DNA from: Sipunculus nudus
Lineage: Eukaryota > Annelida > Sipuncula > Golfingiida > Sipunculidae
Length of the DNA: 64,000 bases
Assembly: GCA_026874595.1 (NCBI GenBank)
Contig: CM049311.1
Coordinates: 11,003,676 to 11,067,675, forward strand
Direction: 5' to 3'
Shown piece by piece: positions 24,412-37,136 of the stretch. The notes beneath the pieces are model-generated. The model searched no databases and was not told the DNA's origin. It was given only the letters and a program-made list of their open reading frames with translations. Position 1 is the stretch's first letter. Every line of letters begins with the position of its first letter. The translations under genes were made by a program, and so were the position numbers.

Positions 24412-25821
24412 TATAATTAACGTCTAAGCTAAGGTTATCTCTGAAAAGTTAATTGTGTATTACCCTCAGACGCTCTTACTTCTAAACAACATCTGTTCAG
24501 CTACAAAATTTATAAGCTTTTAATAGTACAAATCGAGATTCAGCTGCAACAGACTGTTTATATGGCTTTCTTTTTTACTGTACTTTTCTGACAATCCAGG
24601 TTCGCTTGCTCCGTCATGGCTCCAGGGTTGTCATCATGCCGAGTATGCTTCAGTAATTAGATAAGTTTTCACTGTCCTTGGCTTTTTCTCACTGATGACA
24701 ATATTGTAATGTAATTAATTCAAATGTTGGAAAACTAATAATATGTCCACCGGTTAAAAACAAATACTATAATTCAAATACTATACACTCGATAGCGGTA
24801 AAAATAACGTTATCCGTTTTAAGTCTGAAATTCCTTGATTCTTATTGAAATGATATCATGACAACCATAATTTAATTAGTTTTCTTGCAGGTAGTTAATA
24901 ATTAAACAGCTCAGAATACTGCAATCTACCTTGACTGCTGTGTTTTCATTTTTGTGTTGTGCTTTGATTCTTCATGCTATGGTCATGGCTCAGTTTGTCT
25001 TATGTTGAATGTCGTGTGAAGCTGACGTAGACTTCTATCGCGACTAATCTAACAAACATTCGGCTGGGCCATATATATTATGCGGCCTTGGTTTTAAAAC
25101 CACTTTATGAGAACACAAATTTTCATGATTAATTACACTTTTTATAAACTGTAGTAAGTTATAGACAGGATTGTGAATAAAATTTGCACATTTTCTAATA
25201 ACTAACAAAGGACGCATAGCAATGTTACAAAGTGAGAATTACAAATAATTAAGAAGGATATGAAAAAGGTTGTAATATTTAAAAAGAATAACAATAACAT
25301 TCATTGAAAGTATATTTGACATTATCTTTGGACATGATATTATGTTGAACTACCTTTTTGAAAAGGTTATATTTAGGGTCCTCTTTCAACTCATCAGGTA
25401 GCACGGAGAAAACGGTATGTTTTATTCGACATATTGACTTTGAGTATGCCAGATAAGAACTTACAAACGCTAGGGATCATACTTAAAAAAATGACTGGAA
25501 TAAATGTGGATTTCTCCATAATTCCTTTGATGCTTCACAGTTAAATTTTTGTTGTTGCTGGAATAGCATTAGAATGATAAACACATTCCTGATGTTATAT
25601 ATGTCCTGATTCACGTTCTTTTTTCATTCACGTGATTGTCAGCTATAAGACCAATTTCCAATTTTATACAGAGTATTTCTGTGCATAACTTGTCCCGCTC
25701 GTCTGAATTTTCACAATGCCTCGTTTCAACCAGATGAAGTATTCTTTAAACCAGCTTTTCAGAGATTTCGAAAAAAGTTCGAAAAACATTAGTTACCTGT
25801 TCCTAAACAGTAACATTGAGG

Positions 25822-25887
<66 letters not shown>

Positions 25888-25926
25888 GGCCTTTTGCGAT
25901 TAAATAAGCCACAAACACAACAAGTC

Positions 25927-25986
<60 letters not shown>

Positions 25987-26360
25987 TTTATATATTTTAT
26001 AGCTGTATTTCCTGTATGAGGTGGGCGAGTAAACAAAAAACCTCCTAGGGCTTGAAAAAGTGAGCTCGCCTCTGCAAAATGGTCTTTCAAAATAAACTCC
26101 TGTGATGTAAGCTTCGGGCTCCATCTTGTAAAGCAGTCATACTTACAGTAGCTTGCTCTTATTTGTTTGAAGAATTTCTGTGCAAGTTGTGCTTAATAAA
26201 AATACTGACACAATTTTATGCTGCAGACGGTTATCTAGGGTGTTTCAAGTTTTTCCTCAGTATATCAACACGCCTTGCTATGATTTACAGGAGTCTTCAC
26301 CAACACAGGGCTGCACGATGGTAAATAAACAAGCGAACAGTAATCCATATTAAATCAAAA
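24412..26360. other. No gene seen; two (TA)n arrays
   Basis: (TA)n microsatellites lie at 25826-25883 and 25927-25986. The Tyr/Ile-rich ORFs over them are artefacts. Nothing else is recognised. Confidence 0.5.
25826..25986. repeat. Two (TA)n microsatellites separated by ~44 bp
   Basis: The first array is about 28 units. The second is interrupted by single C or G changes. Confidence 0.95.
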
Positions 26361-27537
26361 CTAGAATTCGGGTAGTCGACAAGCGACTACGTGTATCCGC
26401 CGAAACCAGAGTGGGACGGGTGAATTGAGACATGGATTAAGTGGCAAGGGGAAATAGAGTGAGGTGTGTTTCATATTAGCATGGATGTCTGCGGCCGAAA
26501 TGTGTATGTAGGTTGCGCCACGTACCACAAAATCCAGAAAGCTGTCCAAGATGTTTCATCATGCAAAACTTTAGGCAGTTAAGTCAAACCACTACTGAGA
26601 TATTAGGTGAATTTATCCCACGGCAGACAAACAGACGGACGCTGTGCAAAAATGGTTGAAGGAGGCGCCACAAATTTGGCGTATGATAAAGAGCCATGTC
26701 AGATCTATACACATGCATAATTTTTGCCCATTCGGTCAAACGGTTCCCGAGATATGAGCTTGGATATCTGCAGCGTAAACGTGAATGCAGTTGGCGCCCA
26801 CGTCATAAAATCAAGAAAGCTGGCCAGGATGTATAAACCTGCAAAATTTCAGGTACATAAGTCCAACCACTGCCGAGATATGAGTGATTTTATCCCTAGG
26901 CAGATGAACAGATGGGCCCTGTGCAAAAATGGGCGCAGGTGGCGCCACCAGTTTTGCGTATGATGAAGAGCTATGTTAGATCTATACACATGCAAAATTT
27001 TGGCTCAACCTGTCGGACGGTTCCCGAGATATGAGCTTGGATGTCTGCAGCATTAACTTGAATGTAGGTGGCGCCACCTGTCATAAAATCAAGAAAGCTA
27101 TCCAGGATGTCTACACATGCAAAATTTCAGGTGGATAAGTCCAACCAATGCAGAGATATGAGTGATTTTATCCTTAGGCAGATGAACAGATGGACGATGT
27201 GCAAAAATGGTTGCAGGTGGCGCCACCATTTTTTTGTATGTTATAAAGCTATCCAAGGGCTACATTTGTGCAAAATTTTTAGCCTTATCGGTCAAACGTT
27301 TCCCGAGATATGTGGGTTTATGTGCAAAACAGAGGCACAAATGGACGCTGGGCAGAGAGGAAAGGTCAAAGGTCACCCAAAAATAAGGGCGTAGCAGTTC
27401 ACATGTGACCCGATCATAATCCCGAATTTAAAAAAATTCCGGCCAGTGGTTACGGAGGAGTTCTCCCGAAACCTATGCAGCGGCGGCGTACGACTGAAAA
27501 CATAGTATCCGCAAAACTCTGTTTTGGCGGATACAAT
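26361..27537 (-). mobile_element. Helitron-like (Helentron/HINE-type) non-autonomous element, copy 2
   Basis: Same architecture as the copy at 173-1349. On the minus strand the 3' end is the hairpin GTAGTCG/CGACTAC (26372-26378 with 26384-26390, perfect here), then CTAG and T. The inverted repeats GTATCCGCCGAAACCAGAGT and ACTCTGTTTTGGCGGATAC face each other. The 278-bp monomer phrase falls at 26600, 26878 and 27156. Length is 1177 bp, identical to copy 1 despite many substitutions. It carries three perfect GGTGGCGCCACC palindromes. There is no coding capacity. Confidence 0.75.
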
Positions 27538-30500
27538 TATCGGTGAGAAATGTCTCTGGATAAGGTGACATATTTAAACCATTGAGCGTTTTGAGGAGCT
27601 TCAGTCCAGTTATAATATGGGGGCGGTCGCTGAACTAGAATCCCCAGAGCAGCGATACATATTTCGCGTCAGGTCCATCCAGCATGAGTGAGGGGATTTC
27701 TTTAATGCTCAACATAAGGACCGGTTTCCACCGGTTATTCAAGCATGGTCTCTTATACCAGATAGTAGAGCACCACACCGTTGTAGCACTTTACTCTCAT
27801 CACTAAAGAGATTTAAGACTTATCGATTACTTTCGTTACTGCTTCATGTGATGCAGGCATAATTAAGACCTGTACTTCCTATCTCACCTAAATATATTAA
27901 AAAGATTGTTACCCTGGGGAGTCGTAGACAAGATTTGAAAAGACCCACAACGCCATTTATACATGGAGAGGCATGCCCCGTTATTCATTCGACTCCACCT
28001 TTGTCTAATACGTTGCCTACACGGCATTAAATATATACATATATATATATGCAAACTCTCGAATTGCTGTTAAGTTGACAAATCAAGTTCATGGAGCAAT
28101 ATAACGTTTATGTTTTTCCTTTATGAAAATTTGATTCTGATAAGAATATTGCGGCGAAATATTATTCATAGAATACAGGAATGACGAATCAGGATGTAAG
28201 CTATGATTTTGGTAGCATAATTACGGGTTAATATAGGAATCATAAACTTATTTTCAGTTGATAACCAGGCCCTAACGCAGTAGTATGAATATTTCAGTCA
28301 TTGGTTTGTAGTTGGGTAATATGGTTTGAGAGAGCTTGGATCTAGTTTGTAGTATTATCACGTGTTTGAAAGATAATGGCACCATTTGACAGTAGATGGT
28401 ATTCTGTTTAAAAGCCCTCTTGATTCTTTGCACCGTGTAGGTAGCAATCCAACAACTAATCATACATTAACCACTGGGCTACGTTTTTTTTACGACCTGC
28501 TCGTCCAATCAAGAAAAATCACAAAGGGAGCGAGATCCTCACGAGGAGTGCAGAATCTCAGTTAAGTGCTCGTCACTCACGAGTCGTTAAAAGAAACTGA
28601 CGCTCAGGGGCTTTTATGTATTGGCGATAAAAGTGGTGACAATGGTGATAATATCCTGAGAGCCTGATGAGAAGCGACTACATCTTTGTTAATGTCAGAT
28701 GTTTACAAGAATTCACTGCGTTTGGCACTTTTGCACTCAGCTTTCACGTACAAAATTTAATTTATAAAACCATTGATAAAAAGTTACCAATAACTAATTT
28801 AAACGTTTATCCCCGGAGACCGGAGTCCAGAATTTCAAATTTCCTAAAAAGACCTTGTTATCAGGCTAGTTTCAGTCTTGTTTTGTTGGACCATCGGAAA
28901 TTTGATTATCTGAATGAGCATATGGGAGATTTTAGAAAATGTAGAGGCCGTCTGTAAGATATAGGGAAGCCGGACGATCAAGTGGTAATTTTTCCATCCC
29001 GCAAGCTACGTTTCCGTAAATCAGTAAACGGGCACCAGCACATTAGTGACCATATCAGCGGAAGAGTCCTAGTTTCTATATTGTGCAACGTAGTATCCGA
29101 GGCTAATATTCAATGTTGTTTGACAGTAAAGGTAATTATTATATATACATATTTACAAGCGCTTAGTGACTTTCAGTAAATCCATGAATATACATGGGTT
29201 CAGATAGCCCATGGATATACTTACTAATAATAATATACTAACTTGTATATACAGGGACAACTGGAAAAGGGACCAGCTGTCTACAAGCGTACAATTTCTA
29301 AAATGTTTAAAATACTGATAGTTGATTAGTTTTTATTTAGAAAAAATAATGGTAACGCTAAAACCTCTCGAATCACATTGTTCTTGTTTTTGAGAGATTG
29401 TCTGTTGTATTAAACTTGTGAGAGTAAGGGTGAGAGATAATGTGGTCAATGCTGTCTCCAGCCAGTCTTGCCGATAATAAGAACTAGTCGCACCACCATT
29501 TGGTCACAAAGTGCACGATATGTAAAGAGGTGAAAGTACGGTTGTTATTACGTTAAATATTTGAAAGTTGTAAAAGAAGGGTTGTTTTCATCAATATTAC
29601 CGGTGTATCAGCTTTATACGGACAGATTTCAGCTAGACCAACGGACAGCTGCCACTGCTGATCTCTATTCTCTCTGCCTTTTTTCTGTGTATCTGAGGAA
29701 TTTTCCTCAGTTATACATCAATTTACCATGAAATATTATTTTGTCATATTCCAGGAAGTATAAACAAGGACCATAAGGATATTTAGTATAACATTTATGG
29801 TAAATTCTCCATTATCTTAAAGACAAAAGCACCACTCTCCCCCGGATAATACAGTTAGAACAGATATTGGCTTTATCTTATCCCATGCGAATTAAATTAG
29901 TGAACATGGAAGGGATACAGATCATTCAATTGGTTCATGACCTCGGGCCAATTCCTCTGCTTAACGCTGCTTAGTAGTCAGTACGACAATGATCGCTGTA
30001 TTTTATGCTCAATTCAAACTAAGGAGCAGTGCCTGTATGCCAGTGACTGGTGTGTCATGAGAACCGGAATGGTAGAAATCCCACGGGTGCCATTCTCCCA
30101 GTGGCAAATCCAGACAACGATAAGAATGAGCGATAATCGAAAAATACGTGTTCTCGCGAGATTTGATACGCGCCAACTTAAACAATAGGATATCATGCCG
30201 ACTTACGGTTGTCGTAAATCATGCCCTATGCTTGAATAGACACCGGGAGTAATCTTTTACATTCAACTCAACAAGGGAACGAACATTCAGACTGCCTCCG
30301 TTATCTCCCCCAACGTAACTCTGTGAGACTGACCTAGTCATACTAGATATATTTAAAACAACGATTAACTAATGACATCACCACCAGGGGCGTCAATATA
30401 GGGGGACGGGGGATATATAGCCCCCTCCCACTTTTTGACATGGGGGATGGTCAATGAACCATCAGAGAACATTATTTATATATTACAAAAGAAATACAAT

Positions 30501-30630
30501 AGTTAATAAAATCATAGGCTTTGTCTTTGGTTCCAATTGTGGGTTTACTTGATGAAATATTATTATATAAATATATTATATAAATATCATAGGAAAGCTA
30601 AATTAAATATTTTGAAGGACAAACATCTTA
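27538..30630. other. No supported gene
   Basis: ORFs up to 96 codons (28667-28957) are not recognised. A palindromic TCTCGCGAGA at 30152-30161 belongs to a short repeat described separately. Confidence 0.4.
30101..30167 (+). repeat. Short dispersed repeat with TCTCGCGAGA, copy 1
   Basis: Shares GGCAAATCCAGAC, TGAGCGATAATC and TCTCGCGAGATTTGAT with 32360-32428 in the same order and orientation. TCTCGCGAGA is a known promoter palindrome in animals. Confidence 0.55.
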
Positions 30631-30949
30631 ACGTGAACACTAAGGCTTCATACACCTGTATGATTTGCTGCTTATAAAATATAATAAAATATATTCTAAA
30701 AATAATTACTTTAATAGTCCTGACTCCCTATATTTGAATCAGCTGTCCCATGCTGACAGCCTAATATTGTGACTCAATTGTTACCACTTGAACACGTGAA
30801 CATTAAGCCTTTATACACCTGTATGATTTGCTGATAATAAAATATAATAGAATATATTCTTAAAATAATTACTTTATTAGTCCTGACTCCCTATATTTGA
30901 ATCAGCTGTCCCATGCTGACAGCCTAATATTGTGACTCAATTGTTACCA
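30631..30949. repeat. Recent tandem duplication, 163-bp unit
   Basis: Units 30631-30793 and 30794-30949 are nearly identical along their length, including CAGCTGTCCCATGCTGACAG. The small divergence indicates a recent event. Confidence 0.95.
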
Positions 30950-31004
30950 GTCAAACAGCCGGTAATAGAAACAGGTTATATAAGCTGAGAAAACAACTGG
31001 TAAT

Positions 31005-31064
31005 AATATATTCGAAATGTGTCAGACAGACACTAATATATTTGAAATGTGTTATACAGACTCT
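31005..31064. repeat. Two-copy 30-bp tandem repeat
   Basis: AATATATTCGAAATGTGT and AATATATTTGAAATGTGT start 30 bp apart. Confidence 0.85.
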
Positions 31065-32067
31065 AAAAAGGTATATATATATATAAGTGTGTGCGTGGGT
31101 ACGAGTCACACCCCCCCCCCTGCCTTTCGAAGATAAATTGACACTACTGTTCACCACTAAGAGTGTGGTATATAATAACACAAACATAGATATTTTAAGC
31201 CACTTTTACATCGACGATAACTGAAAAGTGTAGAACATAATAATACAAATACAAAACTTCAAAATGTTTTGATCCAAAATATTTTTGAGGCATATAATAC
31301 TATCCTTAAGCAGCTGTACGCCTACAGCAGAGCCAAACGCGTGGCCTTAGGCCCACCGTAAATGACCGTTAAGGGCAGGATTTTTCATCCGCATACAAAA
31401 TGTCATCAGCCAACTTGTCATACACGGTCCCTTAGATATAGTAACTGTTAAGTCGGTTTGGCGCATACGCAGTCAACTTCTTTTTTGAAAGCAATTGCGG
31501 TTTAAGGCCCAGATTTATAAAGCTGACATACTGAGACATTTAAATTTAGTGAAATTTCTTTCGAAAACCTTATCCTTTCATGTTCAAGAGAGTTAAATAT
31601 TTCTTGAATGAACTGAGTTTTTATTCGATTTTCCCGGTAAGTGGTTTAGGTTCTTAACTGTACCTTCTAACCTTCGTGTATTGCGGATATCCAGGTCTCT
31701 TTTTATCTCCAGGTCTCCGGATATCTGCCTCGCAAATATGCAGTTTCGGATTTACGTAACGAAATAGTTAAGCTGGAATATTCAGTCATATCTATTCTTT
31801 GCTGCTGTTTTATTAATTAATCCGGTGGCCTTTAGGGACTAACTCGAAATTTACATATTTAAGAAATGATCCACCTCTGTTTGCATTGGAGACGTCCGAA
31901 TTCGTGCGTTTTCACCGTGTTACACCACACGACCACAACGTTGTTGCAATTAATGCTTGGAATAACAGCACTGAACTGCGGATCATGAATTACAGAAAAC
32001 ATAATGGACAGAATGGACTTAAATAAAAAAAATCAACATTTCCACTTGATTTTGATAAAATCAACTT

Positions 32068-32070
<3 letters not shown>

Positions 32071-32112
<42 letters not shown>
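32071..32112. repeat. (TA)n microsatellite
   Basis: About 20 TA units. Confidence 0.95.
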
Positions 32113-32116
<4 letters not shown>

Positions 32117-32359
32117 ATAATATAACACTTACATAAAAATATGGGCCAGTTGATAACATGTTTATAAAGTCATCAATATAATGTTGAAAGGGAGAAGGAA
32201 AACGAAACATATTTACAGAAACTGACAAACAAATAGTGCTATCAGTAATACAATAATCCTGGTTTATAATTATAAAACTTATGTTGTCTATACAATATTT
32301 CTGCAATCAACTTATGTATCAAGCAATCAATAGAGCTAATGCTCCGAGGGGCAATTATT

Positions 32360-32428
32360 CTTGTGCCAAATCTAGACGGTGAGCAATAATCAATAAATGC
32401 GAGCACCGTGATCTCGCGAGATTTGATG
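32360..32428 (+). repeat. Short dispersed repeat with TCTCGCGAGA, copy 2
   Basis: Diverged copy of 30101-30167; the TCTCGCGAGA palindrome and the following TTTGAT are unchanged (32412-32427). Confidence 0.55.
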
Positions 32429-34535
32429 AGTGACATAAGCAAAGGGACATAAAGACAATTTGCGGTTGACGTGAATGATGTTGCCGAGGATGAAGGAGAC
32501 CAAAGGCACGGATAGTTTATCTTTCACATTTCACTAAATGAGGAATCACATTTCTAGGTTGATTCTCGGTTTAGCACCTGTTCACGTTAAACAGTTACGG
32601 GTTATTCAGTGGTCAAATAATTTGCTTTATTCCATCAAATTAATTGATGGCCCGAAGGTATATACTAGATGACGTTGATTTCATAAGTACATCAGCTGAT
32701 CAGCTAGATTCACTTTTTAATTTGGGATATCAATGTGACCCTAAGCTCTCTTAATTATAATTTACGGATATCAGTGAGACCCTTTACTCCTTTAATGAAC
32801 AAAAGGGGTCATAACTGATCTGTTAAGGATAAATGAAATAATAAATATGAATGCTGGTTTTCCTCCTCTCTGTTGTATCTTGGTTCACTTCTAGACATTA
32901 AACGCCTACTCCTAAATCAGTTTTATTTTTAATTAATGATGACAAGCGTAATGTGTCAGTAAATATGTATAATTACCCCCAGAGTATAATTATTGTAAAT
33001 ATTTTACAGTGTCTCTTCCTGTTAGCCACCTAGCGAAGATCTATACGAAGCGTCCGGTATCAGTCATTTCCAGGATTTCTCTGGACCACTTTTAAAGTTA
33101 CACAGTTAAAAGTTACACTGCGCAAACATTTCTCAGGGAATTGCCGGTCAACTCTTAAATAGCTGAAGTTTCTAAATAATTCTCGTCATAATATCATTAT
33201 AAAAGTCATTGTAGATATTTTATTGTTGATTTTTAAGTTTGTTCTGTTTTCCTCTCATAAGACAAATCGATCTATACATCTATGAAACATGCAATTAGGA
33301 TGAACGGATTAAAGCGAAATGTTTTCGAAAAAAAAACCAATAAGTTAGAAATTAATTTACACAAATGGAAACGCCCAGTGCTTCCTTTGGGTTGTGATAA
33401 TAACTTTTAACAGGAAAAACATAAAAGGATTGAGTGTATATTTGACAAAGTTGACATGACTAACACAAAAATAGTATAACTTTCAATATTTCATGAGAGA
33501 AAAACCACTGAATGCACAGGCAAAATAACGTAATTTACATGCAATACCTCCACAGAGAGGTGGGAAGGTGGGACCGTTTTTATTATTTACCACTGTCATG
33601 TCATGCCATTTAAGGGCATGACATAGGCCTATGATAAATACGTATTTGTATTAGGACCAAGGAATTCTCTGTAGAGAATTAATTATTTATATGACGGCAT
33701 AACCATGTAAAATAAGCACAGTCAAGAACCAGATATTATGTATTTAGATAGTTGTATAAATTTTCTATTTTTAACTCCATTTATGTATATGAAATATTGA
33801 GAAAATACATGCAATTTCAGTTCTGACTCAACATATACGACGAGAACAAAAATTGAAAACAAAGTGTCGACCAGGATGAGTCGCTTTATATTTTATAACC
33901 GCATCTTCTGCTATCTTCAAGGTCTTTGGTGCTCTGTTGCTGAAATTAGATTTCCTCGTCGGGTTGCTTATTCGTTTAGCATGATATTATATAAAGCCCC
34001 ATGGTGCCTGTGTCATTTGTGAAATTTTATTTAAGAACGGATCTGGGCTTATTATATATCACTCTCGAGACAGATACCTAAGACAACAAGATTGAGAAGG
34101 TCACCCGGTCAACCATACACAACATTAATGTGCATATCTTATAAAAGGTGAACGAATATTGTCTCCAAATACCCATTCCGTCGATGTCAACAGCGTCCCC
34201 TGACCTTGAGCGCAGATTAAATTTGGTAGGTAACCTATTAGTCCCGCTGATTTAGTTAGAAGACGGTTTCGATTTCGCTTAGACGAAGCCAAGAACACCA
34301 GTAAAGGATATTAATATTTGCCTGGGTCCGTGAATTTAATTTACTCCATGCAGCGCTTGTTAGCCTTGCAGTGTCATCTATTGTCCACCTTAAGCCTAGT
34401 GGGCGTTCGATATTGACGTCTTGTGTGAGGTCGACCGGTCAGCATAGGGCTTAAAGACACTTATCCCTTGACCCGCCATCAGAGACCTCGAAGAAACTTC
34501 CAAAAGTGTAACATATGCATGTCGTCATCAGACAT

Positions 34536-34615
34536 ATAATAATAATAATAAAATAATAAAATTATTATTATTATTATAATGTTTATAATTTATTATTAAA
34601 ATTATTATTAATAAT
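34536..34615. repeat. (AAT)n/(ATT)n self-complementary tract
   Basis: AAT repeats followed by ATT repeats, twice, so the stretch can fold on itself. Confidence 0.9.
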
Positions 34616-34668
34616 AATACATTTTCGGGTTTTCTCTTCTCCTAAATCCTGTTCTTCTTAGTATTACC

Positions 34669-34850
34669 GTAAGACCTGTGTAATAAAACCACCTGTGATA
34701 CCGGCCAAAAATGGCCTAAATACTCGGAAGGTATTTATCAGACAGGTCATTTATAACCAATGTGATTGCTTTCGGTTCACTCAAGGGTGGTCGTAATAGA
34801 CAGGTGGTCTTGTTAGATAGATGGCCTTTCAGACAGGATCTATTGTATTT
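34669..34850. mobile_element. Small MITE-like repeat with ACCACCTGT inverted ends
   Basis: The left side reads AATAAAACCACCTGTGATACC. The right side, reverse complemented, reads AACAAGACCACCTGTCTATTA. Additional GACAGGT words lie between. The arms are imperfect and no target duplication is clear, so classification is left open. Confidence 0.4.
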
Positions 34851-34987
34851 TCAATCCTACTATTATTATTAACTAGCACGTATCCGTGCTACGAACGGTT
34901 TGGGCAAGCACGACAATTTGTACGGTGGTATCGGAAACCCACAGAAAATCTGGAGAAACGAAAAATCATACAAATCACGTCACGCTA

Positions 34988-34989
<2 letters not shown>

Positions 34990-35044
<55 letters not shown>
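34990..35044. repeat. (TA)n microsatellite
   Basis: About 27 TA units. Confidence 0.95.
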
Positions 35045-35046
<2 letters not shown>

Positions 35047-35630
35047 ATTATATGTATGACGTTGTGGATATTTTTTTGAACAGCGTTCGGAACATGTTTC
35101 CTACACAGTCACATGAAGCCAGTGCCTAACATGTGGTCGGGGTCTTTGTCAAATAAGTCACCTACACATGTACCATGTACCAACTGATCAACAGTATTAC
35201 ATATATATAAAAAGAAACCGTCCATGGGATCGACCTAAGAAGAAAATGCAATATACCAGTTTTAAAAACAAAGAGTATTACATAAACAATATTGAAAATC
35301 AGATGGCACATGCATGTAAAAGAAAGAAATACGTATAACAGTACAAACGTATTAAATACAAATTTTACAGGAGTTTTACATTTGTTTCTGCAAAAATGAG
35401 AAAACATCTCGATTTCCAAAACATTTTGAGTTTATGTGTTTACAACTTTGGTGGTGCCACTCAACACATGTACACATCACACGCTACCAACCACGACTTA
35501 AATTTGGTCAATATTTTCTTTACATGTGTTACGTAGTAGGCCTACATGTGTTGGTAAATATTTGTCAAGGACCTCGTTCGCATGTTTGGCCCTGGACTTC
35601 ATGCGACCAAGTGCGACTGTATAAGACCAA

Positions 35631-35890
35631 ATAAAAAAAGTATGGTTCTCAGGCACCGCCCGCGTCAATATACACCTATAATTTTCATCTTTCAAGAAGA
35701 TAAAATAATACACTTTTGGTCAGACTTCCTTTGTTTTGTAGTATTTTTGCGTGTTTAGCAAAACAATTCTGTTTTTTTCATGCTTTTCCCTAATCATAAG
35801 AAATTTTTATCGAAACATACAAAACAAAGGTTAAATATCGCATAGCCTCCCTGGTTTCTGAAATAAAGTGCCTGAGAACCATATCTTTTT
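35631..35890. repeat. Inverted-repeat-bounded segment related to the interior of the pogo-like element
   Basis: A perfect 16-bp inverted repeat TATGGTTCTCAGGCAC lies at 35641-35656 and 35868-35883, each with an A- or T-run outside. The enclosed sequence resembles 23785-24010 inside the pogo-like element (shared TTCAAGAAGATAAAATAATACA-type and GTTTAGCAAAACAA words). It is probably a small transposon or shared subfamily module. Confidence 0.6.
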
Positions 35891-37136
35891 TTGGCCAATC
35901 CAACACGATTTCCTGCGACCTGGTAGATGTGCATTCAAGCATATCAGGCCACGAGGAGGGCTCCTGCGAAAAAATTCTTTCAACAATCCCCCTTTTGAGA
36001 AGGGATCGCCGATGTGGATTATTTCCGGCTGGACACCGCGAAATGTAAGAAACCCTGGATAGAGCCCCTGGAGTATAACTCTGGCATAACCCGCCATCAC
36101 CCAGTCTATGGCCATTGTGTTACCGGGCCCGAAGACACATAGAAAAGAGGCGCCCGCGGGGGAGCAAATATTAAAATTATTAAATATGTACGTAATACGC
36201 AAATATTGCAAATAAAAGCGGGTGGAATCTCTTCGGACAAACCCGGAGCATATGTATGCCGAAAATCACGGGAATCCGTACGGTGGTATCGGAGGAGATA
36301 CGGAAAATTACAAAATCGCCTTACGATATTAATATATAGATACTTATATTAAAATTTACTAATGCGCCTTCAACCATATTAAAACGGAATGACTTTGCTT
36401 TAATCATACCACAAGAGAGGATGAAACTAAAAGATACAGAGAGAGTGTTGTGCTAGGTTAGACAAGTTCAACAAAGGGAACTTTATTCTGCTGGGGCCTT
36501 ATTTGATTGTGTGAACGCATCCTATAGGAGCACTGCTGAATATTATGTATTCCTAAGTATTATTTGAATCTAATAAATGAGCGTAACCCGTAGGTTAAAT
36601 ACAAAATAGTCTTATCTAAAATTTGATTGTTTGAAAGTAGTATTGCTTACTTTACATAAAAAGAAAGACTTAGCCGTGCTATTTCCTTTGTATACATAAA
36701 GCTGTACGGGTGACGTATACTAAGCATTTCTCGTAAACCCGAGGGCGCTACTGATAATAAAGTCGTATTGTTTGTCTGCGGCAGGGGAGTCACTGGGGAT
36801 TGCCTCCGGTAGAGCCTCTTTTATTGTAAACCCCGCAAGCCCAGCAAAGACTGAATAATAAGGAGCTTATGTGACCGTGTTGTTATAAGGCCGCTGTTTA
36901 TGATTGTGATGATACCGTTTCACGTAACATTGTCTCAATAAAACTTACATGAAACCGAAATACGAGTTTATCTAAGGTATAGCAGAAAAAATCTTCTTTG
37001 TAAAGTTTTAAATGGACGTGTATAGCGTATATATAACGAGAAAATACTTTTATCTCTCAATTTATCCAAAGAACCAATAAGGAGGGCTCTATCGGGACTA
37101 AACGGTAGACATTTTTACTTACAGTACACTGTTAAA
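35891..37136. other. No supported gene
   Basis: A 126-codon minus-strand ORF (35831-36211) partly covers the preceding repeat and has no recognisable domain. The GC-richer stretch 35900-36160 was read in all frames without a match I know. Confidence 0.35.

Larger units (their letters stand above)
31065..34535. other. No supported gene
   Basis: Contains a (TA)n array at 32071-32112, the second TCTCGCGAGA repeat, and a small hairpin TGTCATGCC/GGCATGACA near 33597. No exon recognised. Confidence 0.4.

Noticed and set aside
28655-28700. CTGATGAG resembling a hammerhead ribozyme core
   Set aside because: The required GAAA and paired stems are absent.
35831-36211. 126-codon minus-strand ORF
   Set aside because: No recognisable domain, overlaps a repeat arm, and has no splice or polyadenylation support.
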